64,000 nucleotides of DNA from Sycobia sp. Sy_11 (lineage: Eukaryota; Arthropoda; Insecta; Hymenoptera; Epichrysomallidae): contig JACCIC010000062.1 of the NCBI GenBank assembly GCA_018907035.1, positions 360,001-424,000 on the forward strand, given 5' to 3'. The notes beneath the pieces are model-generated. The model was not told the origin of the DNA. It made no database searches and saw only the letters and a list, made by a program, of their open reading frames with translations. The position numbers and the translations under genes are program-made. Shown piece after piece: positions 48,189 to 61,019 of this stretch (its first letter is position 1; each line of letters opens with the position of its first letter).

Positions 48189-48361
48189 GTGAGATCTGCG
48201 CAGTTCGAAGCGTTTGCGCTGCTTGCTCCAAATCGTACAAATGGCGAAAGTCATTGATTAGGCACGTGCGAGACTCTACCGAATGCTGGCCGGTCCTGCT
48301 GAACACCGGAGATAAAGAGATTGTACAAAAAATACGACACAAAATGCTCTTTGGATTGTAG
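48189..48361 (+). CDS. lola: Lola alternative terminal exon, single zinc finger (56 codons)
   Basis: A strong acceptor ends at 48188. Two bases plus 56 codons run to TAG. There is one finger: C9, C12, H25 and C32 (CAACSKSYKWRKSLIRH, then VRDSTEC). The His-to-Cys spacing is six residues, where the rest of the family has four. Where the second finger should stand there is a 24-residue polar tail (WPVLLNTGDKEIVQKIRH and on) with no Cys. Single-finger isoform ends are known in Drosophila Lola (recalled, not searched). The clean frame and strong acceptor argue that this is a functional cassette. Confidence 0.78.
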
Positions 48362-49424
48362 TTACACTAGTGAACGCCAGTGTCATGGCGCCCTCTGAGG
48401 CGCTTTACTTTTCGTACGATCAGAGTTTTTTCCATCGTTATTTACAATCTAACAATTCTGTAACATTTTGTGAATTGAACTTGAAAGAGTTATAATTTAA
48501 TTCTTTTTAAAGTCTATTTTATTTATATTTTAATTTAGGTTACTAAATCAGTGGTCAATATTAGTTTGTATATATCAATATTTTTTTTAATTTAAATGGG
48601 TTCATATTACATAATATAATTATGTTCTTATTAGTATTATTGGTATGGTAGCAGTTAGTCACATATTGTAATTACAATCAAAAATAAAATTTAATGTTTT
48701 CTTTTTTATATTACTAAAGCTAATAATGTTTTACTAGCTGATTAAGCAACTGCCTAAAAATTAAATAAAGATGATAATCTAATAGCGTCTTCATGCATCC
48801 AATGATCTTGATGAGAATTATTAACAAATTAAAAGAATTATACTTTTGCATTACATGGTTTTCTGAATGTGCTTTAATTTATCATTTATTTATGCATGTC
48901 TTACTTAATGTTTCAATTAATTGACAAAAGATTAAAAGAATCTCTACGAAATGAATGTTTCTATCGATGAAATTAATGTTATTAACGAAATTATCATGAT
49001 CATAATAATTTTACAAAAGACCATTTCAAACTAATAAATAGTTTTATCAGTCTTACTGTCTTTTTAATAAACTAAAATAATATGATTATAATAATAATGA
49101 TAACAATTAGACTACCCTTGTTTATAAACACGGTCGTAGACTCGGAACTAGAAAACCTAAAATATTAAAATCAAAATAAATTTAGTTAATAATGGACAAT
49201 CTGATTGCCCTTTAATGACAAGGTCATTTTAATTAGTAATTTTTTGCATTTACTTCAGCATTATTAGCCTTCTAAAAGTAATATCATCAGCATAATCCGA
49301 AAGTATTATCATATTCCTCATAATTATTATTCGAATCATAGTTTTTTACATGGCTCTAACTTAAACATCGGTCTTCAAATCAATTCTTATACTAATCCCG
49401 CTCTCTTTTTCTTTTTTCTTTTAG
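48362..49424. other. spacer with a foldback-family fragment
   Basis: AT-rich. The fragment at 49033-49222 is listed separately. The acceptor CTCTTTTTCTTTTTTCTTTTAG ends at 49424. Confidence 0.5.
49033..49222. mobile_element. fragment of the foldback-element family
   Basis: The segments TCTTACTGTCTTTTTAATAAA, ACTACCCTTGTTTATAAACAC and AAAACCTAAAATATTAAAAT match the copy at 63176-63300 and the arms at 38490-38560. It is one arm without the inverted partner. Confidence 0.55.
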
Positions 49425-49630
49425 GCTATCGGCTAGATGGGGGCATTCGTGCATTTAGCTGCGAAATGTGCTACAAAACGTATAATGTCAAGTCCTCCTT
49501 ACTGCGACACCTGCGTCTAGAGTGTGGAAAGCTGCCCCAATTCTCTTGCCCGTACTGTGAATACAGAGCGAAGCGAAAGGACAACCTGAGGGTGCACGTA
49601 GTCGGGAAACATAAAACTCACGTTCTTTAG
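49425..49630 (+). CDS. lola: Lola alternative terminal exon, two zinc fingers (67 codons)
   Basis: The acceptor is one of the strongest in the window, a pure pyrimidine tract ending in TTTTAG at 49424. Two bases plus 67 codons run to TAG 49628-49630. There is no upstream ATG in frame, so an ATG-based search with a 60-codon limit does not show it. Finger 1 is C12, C15, H28, C33 (CEMCYKTYNVKSSLLRH, LECGKL). Finger 2 is C41, C44, H57, H62 (CPYCEYRAKRKDNLRVH, VVGKH). The chain ends KTHVL. The first residues, YRLDGG, match the Tyr-Arg start of 43147. All eight ligands and canonical spacings are present. Confidence 0.88.
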
Positions 49631-50122
49631 TGATCACAGGTCTAATTAACGAATATATGGTTAATACTTATCTTTGGGCTTTATATAGATTTTTCTAGAT
49701 TAATAAGATATCCGTACGGTATGGTATATTTGCGATTCTAATGCATACTAGTAATATGTCTAACTCGAGCAATTATTAAAATTAATATGTAGATAGAAAA
49801 TTAATTGCAACGAACTGGGGATTAGATCCAACTGAAATGAAGATGTCGGATGATTCTCAGAACAAGTGAGTTTTACAATTACAGTTAAAGTTTTGTTAAT
49901 TGTAAAATTTTGATTTAACTTATTGATGCCAACAAATACCACAATTTTGAAATCATTCTAGTATCATTCGAATGTAGTATTAATCAATGTGTTTTACTTA
50001 TTGCAAAATGAGTTATTATCTGAAAATTAGAAAATTTTATTAGAAAGCAAGAGCGAGAGAGCAAAGGGGAAAAGTTCTGAATTTACACATATTGCATGTA
50101 TAAAAATTAAACATGCAATGTG

Positions 50123-50124
<2 letters not shown>

Positions 50125-50177
<53 letters not shown>
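50125..50177. repeat. (AT)n microsatellite
   Basis: About 26 AT units. Confidence 0.97.
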
Positions 50178-50179
<2 letters not shown>

Positions 50180-51427
50180 GTTGACAAAGTGCAAGACTTA
50201 AGACAAGTCTTAAATATTTACACGAGTAATGACCAAAAATATCATGTGTATAGAACATAAGAGCATAGCTTAACATTTAGACTAAATTAGTATTGATGAT
50301 ATAAGGAGTATCTCTTCAGTGTAGATTTGCATCTGTTTAGTAACGAAAGATCTAAAAACTGAGTAGAAATATGGTTATAATCATCGCGTTTTTACCCGTC
50401 ATATAAGGCATATAAGTATTCTGTAAAACCTGAAGTATGTTTGTCACCTACTATGAGGTATTCAGTATAATGAGAAAACCATGGTCCATATGAGTAGATT
50501 GCCACGTATCAACAAAGGACTTACATAAAATAAGATCCGATTATATATGTCAGTTAGTTGATCTATTTAAAATCTCCATTATAATTTCCTTCCCAATAAG
50601 ACATCGATATTGATTACAGAATCAGAAAAGGATATACTAATAGAATCTCGAAGATGTTGACATGAGTTGGTATTTGGATTAGGGCTGAATATTAGGCTCG
50701 AGTTTTCCAATTCATTAGAAGGAATAAGATGACATCGTCTAAATCTGATCTGCATACATTCAAAAATATTATACTGAGATACTCTTAGCAAGAAGACAAA
50801 GGCGAGATATTTTTCGGAAATCTGACTCAGCTTAATCGTCTTATACTTCTTCCATAAAATAATATCTATTATAATTCTTTTCAAAGGCCTGAAAATGGAA
50901 TTTAAATGAAATAGCAGGACTGTACTTTACTAGGCATCATCATAGAATTATAAATCGAATACGGGTATTTGATGTGTAATCTTAAAAAACACAGGTACGA
51001 TAATAGGCTGAATCTTCATTACAAATTGTATAGATTCCTTTAATGTGAGATTTCCAAGAGTTCAGTTGAGGAAACACGCTTACAATTCTTCTTTTTTTCA
51101 TATATCTTCTATAAATTACTTACAGCGGATTGCAATTAAGTGCCTTGTAACATTTTATTGTGTTTGTAGGGAATTTGATCAATTAATAAGCGGACTTCTC
51201 GTATTGCATTTTAACATAATATTTGATACGCGGATGCAAACATTTAAATCTAACTATTTTAGCTTGAAGCATAACCTTTTGAATTTTTTTATTGATATTT
51301 TTGCGACAAGAATTCATTTTTAAATATCAAATTGACCACCAAATTAATAAGGAGGGGGGAAGAATGCGTTAGAGTACTCTAGGGTAATTGAACTAGGACT
51401 AGACAAGAGATAGAGGAGGCGGGAAGA

Positions 51428-51435
51428 AAGAGAGA

Positions 51436-51529
<94 letters not shown>
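51428..51529. repeat. (GA)n microsatellite
   Basis: About 50 GA units with one ACAG interruption. GA runs can bind GAGA-type factors; a role here is not shown. Confidence 0.97.
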
Positions 51530-51532
<3 letters not shown>

Positions 51533-53081
51533 GTACTTATTGGAATAGTTGTTCTGATGTCTAAGGTTTAATAATGCATTAAGTTGATAGTTACCAGTGA
51601 ATGAAAATTTGTTATAATATTTCTATTATTATGTCAAACGTAATTCTTAAATAGTAAATAAAAGTTATTCTTAGCAATTTATATCTAAGTTATACATTGT
51701 ATGGCTAATTAATTCTTTATTGTTATATTGCGGTAGTTACATCAACTAATTTTCATAATTTAAAAACTATAATATATTTTGTAATATTACACTTTTATTT
51801 GTTGTTAATTTCCTGAACCAATAACTCCATTCATTCTTTATTATAAAATTTTTAAAACCTACGTGTTTCAATGAATAAGGAGCTTATGCTATTTTGTTTT
51901 TAAACGTGTTTATATAAAAAAAATTGTATTTAGTAAGTATAAAATATACTTTGGTATACATTTTGTAATACTAATGAATCAATTTCATTTTTCAGATCTC
52001 TCTACTTTGGGAACCTGCTTCGTCGAAAAAGTGCTTGAATATATTGATCGCTGCATTTCATAAAAATTTGGTACATATTGTAAAAAAAAATTATTAACGC
52101 AACATGTTTTCGAAAATCATGAAATATAATAAATTATTGCTATTATTTACTTAGCTATTTGATTAACGAATTATACACAATCTGAAAAGTTAAAGAAGCT
52201 TTTGTATGTACATATTTTTCTTTAAGAAACTTGTATGGTGCAAATATTTATGTATGGATATATAAAATCAAGTTTGTTGTAAAGTACTGTATTTAGTGGT
52301 TGAAAAAATATTCTATATGATTAATTTCATTCTAAATAGTTAACGTATGCACTTTTAGAGATTGGCCATTTTATGGAATGTTTCTTCTTTTAAATTCCGC
52401 GCATTGGCACAAACCTCTTCTTTACTATAAAGTTGTATATTAGTAGTTGTAAAGACAACCAGGGTTGGCATCTATGGTAATTATTATTTATAATAATATA
52501 GTCAATAACAAAAAAGAAAAAAAAACTATTGCCAAACAAACAAACTATCTTTAAATTAAATTGATCTAATTCCATTTATTATTGCTAATATCTCTCTGTC
52601 TTTCCCAGTTGTGCTCTGCTCTTCTTATATCGGCATTTCTCGTTCTTGGGCATTTCTTCTTCAAAGCTATTGGCTCGAGCGTTTGTGTTGGGTTGGTTAT
52701 GGTATTAATCTTATATAATGAGTGGCAAGCAACAGGCATTCTTATTACACGCACTTTTACTCTTCACTGGCTAAAGCAATATAAGTATAGGAACAATAAG
52801 AGGTGACAGTACATACATCAAAGGATCCACGCAAGACGAAACACATTCTCATCATTATTCGACAAATACTTGTTAAGGGTTTGCGCGCATGCGTGTCCTG
52901 CTTTTTCACGCGAATCATGCAGGGGTCCTCGTAGACCTCGAAGTTTCGACAGGCGAAAAAGCTCGTGCGCGGCACGCGTCCTTGAGCAAAAGAGAAACAA
53001 AAACAAACAAAACAAAAAACAGAAGCAGACAAACACACATTCTTACAGTTTCCCGCCTCTTTTTTTGCGCGGTTGTTGCAG

Positions 53082-53296
53082 GCATGGGGACACTGCTGTC
53101 TCTGCTGCGCTCCGAGTACAAGCTCTCCCGGGGGAAGCTGCGTTGTAGCCGACCGGCGACCCGCAGTACAAGCGAGCAGAGACCCGGCTACGATTCTTCT
53201 ACGTCGCGCGAACGTCGTAGCCTCGAGACCGGCAGCGGTGGGGGCGGCGAGCGGCGCAGCACAAACAACAACAACAGCAACAACAGCAACAGCAGC

Positions 53297-53348
<52 letters not shown>

Positions 53349-53725
53349 GCAGCAGCAGCGGTAGCGGCGGGGGTGGCGGCGGGGGTGGCGGCGGGGGTGG
53401 CGGCCGCCTGGAGGAGGAGCGTCGGTCGAGCAGCGAGGTCGTCTTCCCGGACTCGTTCGAGGTTCTGCCGCGGCCGCGCTCGGACCTCAGCGTCGTCTAC
53501 ATGGGAGTGCCGCACGAGCAGCAGCGCAAGTTCCGCTGCAGGTTCTGCGGCAAGGGCTACCGGTGGAAGAGCACTATGAGGCGGCACGAGATGGTCGAGT
53601 GCGGGGGAAAGCCGCCCGCCTTTCAGTGCCCCGAGTGCCCGTACAAGGCCAGGCAGCGGGGAAATCTGACGGTTCACTGCAAGCGGCACCACCAGAAGAT
53701 ATGCGGTTACGACGACAGCGCCTAG
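53082..53725 (+). CDS. lola: Lola alternative terminal exon, poly-Asn/poly-Gly linker and two zinc fingers (213 codons)
   Basis: The acceptor GCGCGGTTGTTGCAG ends at 53081. Two bases plus 213 codons run to TAG. The frame is open further left to 52889, but that part is intron by the acceptor rule. The 147-residue linker has an Arg/Ser-rich part, a long Asn run broken by Ser, a Ser run, then about a dozen Gly. Finger 1 is C152, C155, H168, C173 (CRFCGKGYRWKSTMRRH, VECGGK). Finger 2 is C182, C185, H198, H202 or H203 (CPECPYKARQRGNLTVH). This pair closely resembles, from memory, a Drosophila Lola isoform with RWKSTLRRH, VECGGK and KQRGNL. It is the strongest single reason for the lola call. Confidence 0.9.
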
Positions 53726-56497
53726 CGGCGCTCTTACCTCGTTACCCCATTAATCTCTCGATCCTTTTAATTTTATACTTATGATATTACATAAATAGAT
53801 ATATTTCTATAAGTACTTGTAAGAAACGGTGTGCCTGCGTACGAGTCGTTTTCGATTTGGTATTCTTTATTTGTTAATTTTTTTATATCTAACCGTTCGC
53901 ATGCATCTATATATGGTTGTATCGTAAGAAATTTGAGACGCTTTGAGAAAGTAATCGATAAAGAGAAGAATATTAGCTCCAGTGATTACGTTAAACATTT
54001 TTTTTATTAACAGTTACATCGTAATGAATTTTTATATAAAAGCATAATCTTTATAATAAGTCAAATTTAAAATAATAACATCGTATGGTATGGTTTATTT
54101 AATTATAAAATTTATCATTTTATTCAAGCGAACCTAATAATTTTACGCACAAATTTCTACTTTATGGACCTGTTGTTTGTGTCGATATTAAAAGTATAAT
54201 GACTCGTCATATTAGCAAATGACCCTTTAGGCAAGGCTAAATAAATCTAATTTGTAGTTGTACAATTATTTCAATTAATACTCATTTTTATTAGGATAGT
54301 CTGATAACACTTATAACTCAAAACTCAAATGATAAGTGAAAAAAATCGACATGAAAAGTACACTAACTCAGTTTCCTCTTTTATCTGAATCACGACTATA
54401 ATCTTTATTTACGAGGAATTTTTATATTCTTATTTTTGTACAGTAAACTGAATTACTCCAAATTTTTGTAGAGAGGATAAGAACAACATGAGAAAATAAT
54501 GGTGTGCGTTATTTACTGGAAACTTCTACTGAAAACCTTCCGTAATATTACAGTTCGAACTGGATAGATATTTATCCAGTATTCGACCATATTGAGATTT
54601 TCAGTAGAAATATGGAATATTATGTATTTTTAAAAATCTATCATTACATCATTATACCGTGGAAGATATCATTTTAAAAAAATAAGGACAAAAACGTTCT
54701 TGAAGTTGGAATTAAAACTTGTTATAAAATTGCGCTGACTATGGTCATGATTATGTCTATTAAAAGACAAAAAATTCTTTTTATACAAATTCTTATAAAA
54801 TAAGAACTTTTATACTTGTAAGCAATAATAGGATTAGATTTTAGAAAGGATACTTTTAAGGAAGGTATATTTTTTTAATGTTTAATCTTTAGTCGTTATT
54901 GTATTATACAGGGTTAGGCGCAGTAGTTGAATTATCTTAAGAAAAGACAATAATACGTAATAATAAAATATTAAAAACTTCTTGTAAGTTTTATCAGTTT
55001 TATACATTCCAGAAAATAATCTCACGTTGTGGGGTTAAGGATTACAAATTACGTAACTAGTATAATAGTATAAATAATTATTACGTACTATTTATTTTTA
55101 AAAGTAAATTAATATAGGAACATGGATATTACTCATATATCAAAGGTCAATTTTCAATAAAATCCTATAATAGCATAAAACTTTTAAAAACCAGCTGTAG
55201 ATAATCATTAAACGTTTTAGTTATCATGATCGTAGGGTTCATATTTGTGTACTAATATAAAATAATTTACTGATAAACATTACTTGGTTTATGTTTAATT
55301 TCAAAATCTTTCAAGATAATTCAATGTTTATGTTAAATCTATAACACATTGAAATAATAGATCATTCATTCAATACATTGTAAGCTTTCACGAATATAAA
55401 TTTTTTTTGCAAAATTCTGAAAATAGTTTTGTTAAAGTTAACCTTATTATCAGGTCCTCTTAAATTGTGAAATATATTGAAAACTATTATTTTACATACA
55501 CGTACGCATTTATGCGTTCCTTAACACAAAATATTGTTATGGATGTGTATAATGTAATAGAGGTTTCGTTCATTTTATTATCAATAATTTCAAGATCATA
55601 AATTTTGTTATTTTACGAAAAAACATTTCCTTGCATATTATTAGATATTTGATTTCTATTTCAATTAGATTTAATACAATGAATAGTGAGATCTATACTA
55701 TTTCTCTGACATGTTCAGGTAATTCGTTTAAGCAAAGTTGATCTTTCATAGATTTATAATATAATATTAATCCCAGTATTCATATCATACAAATATGTAC
55801 GGATTTTTAAAAGAATAACGAGCATCGATTAATGTAAATTTTACATAAAATACAAACTAGAAATATCGTCAGTACTTTTAATATTTTTTTTTTATTTTAA
55901 ATTCTTTTAATCGTTCATCAATCGATACAGGGACATTTTTAAATATTTTTTATTTCACAAAAAATTGAAGAGTCATTAAAATCTCTAATGATAAAAATTT
56001 TCTTCTTTTAATTTTTTAAAACTTTTGTCAAAATTATTCTTTGATAAGCATATTAATAAATGATCTTTATGTTTTATATTAGTCACATTCGTATAATTGT
56101 AGCAGACGTTTTCAAGAAACGTGTTAACGACTATATTTTACCGCACTACAGTAATGAACCTAAAAACTTTTCCAAAAACTGGGAACTAAAGAGATACTTA
56201 GTACATTTTAGCGAAATAAGATTCATTTCATAATATTATAATATAATATAATTTTAATACCTAATTTAATTGCGCCCGAGGACCTACAACGACATGTATA
56301 CAATCAATTACCTCTATAATTTATTTATAAAAATTATTTATGCTGCATATTTCAATATGCAATTGTTATGCGTTCATATAGAAATGTTTGAAAAAACTAC
56401 GACTTACAACTGAAAAAAACAAAGTATATAAATCATCACCAAAATAACAATTTTATAGTATTAGTATAGTTTTTATAGTATTATTATATATACATAA

Positions 56498-56740
56498 TTA
56501 GTATAGTATAATTAAGCGAATCAACGAGAGCGTATTATCGACAACGAGAATATCAGGGGCGAGAGGCGAAATGCGAGCATTCGACTCGATATTTTTAATA
56601 TCAGTATTTACACCTAAGGAAATTACCGAAGGATACTCTTTACCGATATAAGCTACAACGTGCTCAACCTTAAAACAAATAGATTCCTCCGTTGGCTTTG
56701 ACCAAATCGTGAATGCACCACATCGTCGTGACGCATCCAC
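56498..56740 (-). other. unrecognised 80-codon open frame
   Basis: A minus-strand frame in a block with clearly higher GC than its surroundings. The translation has mixed composition (for example ISPLAPDILVVDNTLSLIR), not the Ile/Phe/Lys skew of chance frames here. There is no Cys/His pattern and I recognise no family. It could be a fragment of a mobile element or a small exon of another gene on the other strand; chance is also possible. Confidence 0.2.
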
Positions 56741-59332
56741 TTATAATCGTATAATCAGATTGGCTGCATTAATAACTAGCGCTTTCATTCTGCTGCAGTT
56801 TTTTTACTGGTCGGCGGGTAGACGTGGGTAACCTTGATTTTATAGTATTACTCTCGCTATAATTTACAATGATCCCGTCAATTCTAAGCAACTAGAGTTG
56901 GCGCTACTTCAATTATCTCTGTCAGATATCAACTTATCTTTATTATCGATGGTTTGCAATTTTTGAGCTCTTATTTTCCAGCTTTATTTTTCGGGACTCT
57001 TTGACAAGTATAATATACTCCATGATTTTCTTCAAATACTTATTTTCAATATTTATTAGATATAAAAATATTTCTAATTAATGCTTTTATTTTATACATT
57101 CTTGTTTATAAATTATAAAAACTATATAATTATCTCAGGATTGTTATTAGTTTAATCTGCACATACAATCGTTAATCATATCTAAGAACGTATAATTAAT
57201 AAAATAGAGAGTTACTATACCAGCAACCTAATTATACGCAAACATAAAAGTTACCATAAAATTAGAAAATTCCTTTTTGTTAAAAATTAATAACCTCGCG
57301 GCACCCATAATAAAGTTACTAGATCTATTAGCTGATGTCAGAAGTGTCGTGGACAGGTAGTCTGATTAATTGAAACAGAGCAAATTCAAATTATCGATCT
57401 GAATAATCCGATTGCAGACTCACTTTTACGTCTTATCAATTCTCGCCAACAAAAACCAGCACGGCTTATTCCAGGATTATTCCATTAATATTAAAATTAA
57501 CATTATTTATATTTACCGACCGAAAATGAAAGTAACCTAATTCTCATGACAAAAAGTAGTAGATTTCGAGGTAGAGCTTTATTTGCATTTGTACGCGTGT
57601 CAGTTTCTAATGGAAAATTACGATTGTCGATGCGAAATTAGAAACTGAGCACGGTTTCCAGATCAAATGCTAAATGTGTCTGAGGCGAATGTGATGATGC
57701 AGTTACATGAACGCTACTGGAGTGTATACCTATATGTCTCAAACTATATGTTTATACAGATCACGCTTATATTTTATATTACGACCTTTTAATGCATAAG
57801 TGTATAGTTATCTGTTACCGTAATCGTAATTTTACTCTTGTAATGAGCGTTTTTACATGTATGCACTGTCCACTAGTAATGGCTTTTTACTAGAATTCAA
57901 ATTCGATTACATTATAAATCGATTGTTCTAGGCATACAGAACAATAATTGATAACGAGAGGTTTTAGAATGGACTTGTTAATAGCTATTGTTAATCTTTT
58001 CAACGGCCAAAATCTGTTTTTACATTGACTTTATCCTTTTAGAAACATAAAGAAACAGCTTATTTATTACAAAAAATAATTAGCTCTATAAAAATAGTAC
58101 AGAATAAATAATACTAGGCATCAACAAATAAATTTCGGTAAATAGATTCTGGAAAAGCATATACAAAAACAGTGTTAGAGATGATTCTCAGACATAGCAA
58201 TTTGTTTTTTAATATTTCTACGGAGCAAGTTCTATGAGTCAAACTGTAAAAATTATAGTTGGTATGTTTTTTAATAATAAGTTTTGAGATATTCAAAATA
58301 TATGCCTAATATACGCTCAAATATTACCAGTTTTAAGAATATTTGATGTTGTTAGCGTATAAATGCAATTGGTGTTGGCCTCAGATTGAGGTTTATAATT
58401 TATAAAAAGAATTACATTTTGATTATATAAAAAATAGTATTAAAGAATCTTAGAAATCTAATAATCTATAATTCCTTCAAACTGAACATTTGAGGCTTCA
58501 GATACCATGACACTAATTTAGATTTAGATGAACTTTAATTTCTCTTTATGAAAACGGAAAGAATTCGATATTATTCGTACTTAAATGTTACCAATTATAA
58601 ATGTAGAAATTAAAATCCCGATTATTTAGAATTTTGTAAATTTCCGCCGATAGTATACGATTGATTTCTCTCATTTGAAATTTTTTCCATATAGCTACCA
58701 TAAAATTTGAATTGCGTATTGACTCAGTCGAATGTATTATATATTTAATTCAATGTCTCAATGCTATCAAGGAAGTACAATTTTTTAAACAAGCTTTCTG
58801 TCCAAAAGCTTTTTCCATGTTTTTTTGCTCTTTAATATAATGAAAGATAGCAAGTAAAAAGTCATAAGCGTTTGAAACGAAATACTTGAATCATTATTAT
58901 ATCTGGTACTTAATCCTTTCTATTGAAAGATTTAATTATATTTATACATAATTATCATTGTAATTTTTATTTTATTATAATATTAGTAATAAATAAAATG
59001 GATTGCGATTTTTTAAACATCGTTGTCTTTCTTCCTATTTCAGTACATCATTCCTGATCAAATTTATTACATAACAACATCAATTTCAGATTTTAGATTA
59101 TTACTGGCTAAAATTAATGTAATATCAATTAAAATTTTTTTTACAAAATAAAATTTTTTATATGCATATTTGTCATTATATGACGTGAATATTGGATGAT
59201 AACGTTCATAAAAATAAATAAAGTAAACAATACGTTATTTTAGAGTTCCGCTGTATTAATATTAATATTCCGCATTTACTAGCCAATGAGAACGAACTAC
59301 AATATGCAATAATTTCCAGTGCACACGTTCAG

Positions 59333-59410
59333 ACACACACACACACACACACACACAGACAAGCGCGCGCGCGCGCGCGCGCGCGTCTGTGTTTATGTAT
59401 GTATGTATGT
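59333..59410. repeat. (CA)n(GC)n(GTAT)n tract
   Basis: Twelve CA units, then about 13 GC units, then TGTG and GTAT units. The flanks are partly inverted (CAGAC / GTCTG around the GC core), so a GC-rich hairpin is possible. It lies 235 bases before the next acceptor. Confidence 0.93.
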
Positions 59411-59645
59411 ATCTATGTATGCATTATTTGCGTGTGGATAGGTATATTTGTATATGTCTGATTGTGCGAGTGCACGCGCGTCTGTGTGCACTATATGAAA
59501 CAAGACTGACATAAAGTGCATCTCTGCGCCGAAAGGGCAGAGGATACCAACCGTAAGACGGTATCTATTGTAGCTTCTCGCTCTCATCGCGTTGCAGCGA
59601 GAAACTGCCCATACTGACGACATCGATTTTATTTTTCTTTTTCAG

Positions 59646-59986
59646 GAAACTATTACGTGGGAGGCTTCGTCCCGGGCGAACCCTCGGCACTGGCAGCGGA
59701 ACGCTACTACCCCTGCGACACCTGCAATCGTAGCTACAGGCGGTTGATAACGTTGCAGCGCCACAAGAAGCTTGAGTGCGGCAAGGAGGCAACCTTCGGC
59801 TGTATTCTCTGCAACTCGCGGTTCAAGCACAAGCACAGCCTGCAGAGACATCTCAAGGTCCACCTGCAGACGAGTGCTGCGAGCGGCGGGGGCGCGCAAA
59901 CGACGGCGACGACGACAACGGCGACGACTTTACAAGAGTCGCGGCGCTCCGCAGAGGAGCTCTGGCGCGCGCACAACTTCACCTGA
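59646..59986 (+). CDS. lola: Lola alternative terminal exon, two zinc fingers (112 codons)
   Basis: The acceptor TTTTATTTTTCTTTTTCAG ends at 59645. Two bases plus 112 codons run to TGA. Finger 1 is C23, C26, H39, C44 (CDTCNRSYRRLITLQRH, LECGKE). Finger 2 is C52, C55, H68, H72 (CILCNSRFKHKHSLQRH, LKVH), with the classical H-x3-H spacing where most of this family have H-x4-H. A 40-residue tail follows: Gly-rich, then a Thr/Ala run, then RRSAEELWRAHNFT. The 3' flank is purine-rich (GGAGGA repeats, 60000-60040). Long frames in other registers are shadows of this GC-rich island. Confidence 0.88.
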
Positions 59987-60493
59987 CATCAGGCGAAAAA
60001 GGAGGAGGAAGAGGATAAGGAGGAGGAGGAGGACGAGCAGAACCCGGGGACCGTCGCTCAGCCCCGATAACCGAGGACACCCCCGATCGCTATATTCATG
60101 CATATAAGTGCCTCTCTATAGGTCGGATCTTTGCGTATTGCGGACTTATCAGCTCAACATCATCCCAGAAACAATTGGGTGATCAGGGCTGTGTATTGGA
60201 TTTACAATCCTTCGTTATTGAATTCGAAGCTGCCAAGCGCTAGCGCGGGGATAGCTAAGCGCTCTCACTGCCGGACTCCGTTATGTTTACAAATACGCGC
60301 CTGTAAAACAGAAATATGAACAAATTATTTTAAATAATGAACGAGTCAGCTTTAGTATGTTTGCTACATGATATAAAATCATGATTTATAGACATAGGCA
60401 TAAAGCATCAAATCATTAGATTTATAAATTTTTTCATACACTTAGAGGAATTTTTTCTTGTTTAGTATCATATTATGCATACGTGTATGTATG

Positions 60494-60499
<6 letters not shown>

Positions 60500-60540
<41 letters not shown>
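60500..60540. repeat. (AT)n microsatellite
   Basis: About 20 AT units. Confidence 0.96.
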
Positions 60541-60545
<5 letters not shown>

Positions 60546-60938
60546 TATATGACTTTATTGATCATTTATATAGATAATTTTCCAAATTCTGTAAATTCGA
60601 GTAATTATTAATGAAGTTTTTTACTCGTTGCACACGATAGATTATTTTGAAGGATTTTATTGGTAAATTTTATTCATTCTTTCTATTCTATACATTTTTC
60701 ATTTATATAATTGAGATTTCATACTTATCTAATGCCACTTAACCTAGTGATATATTAATATTATCATATTTATTTACAATTCTCTTTTATGTGATTAGTA
60801 ATCCAGTTGCAATAACATAAGAATGTAAAACAAATACATATTACTTTTAAAATTAGATTATAAAATTTAGAAGCCAAAGACGAGTTTCGAGATAAACAAA
60901 TTTTATATTACTATTGTTATTATTAGTTAAGATTATAT

Positions 60939-60977
60939 TATCATCATCGTTATCATCATCATCAACATCATCATCAC

Positions 60978-61019
<42 letters not shown>
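60939..61019. repeat. (ATC)n microsatellite
   Basis: About 25 ATC units with a few substitutions. Confidence 0.96.

Larger units (their letters stand above)
49631..53081. other. spacer with (AT)n and (GA)n tracts
   Basis: AT-rich. It contains the two repeats listed below. An acceptor-like site at 51994-51995 opens a 21-codon frame with two Cys but no finger pattern. No gene recognised. Confidence 0.45.
53726..59645. other. 5.9 kb spacer, no gene called
   Basis: AT-rich. A GC-richer block at 56510-56860 carries an 80-codon minus-strand frame (see below). Another mixed block at about 57290-57740 has no frame. A CA/GC/GTAT tract is near the right end. No finger exon seen in about 6 kb. Confidence 0.45.

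Noticed and set aside
51996..52061. Acceptor-led frame with two Cys, and an overlapping frame reading YFGNLLRR
   Set aside because: Looks like a finger fragment only if frames are mixed; too short to support.
52889..53081. Apparent 65-codon extension of the exon at 53082 to an upstream ATG
   Set aside because: It lies before the acceptor at 53080-53081, and all sister exons begin at their acceptor; treated as intron that happens to be open.
52757..53692. 311-codon minus-strand frame
   Set aside because: Antisense of the exon at 53082 and its low-complexity linker; the sense strand has complete fingers, an acceptor and the common phase.
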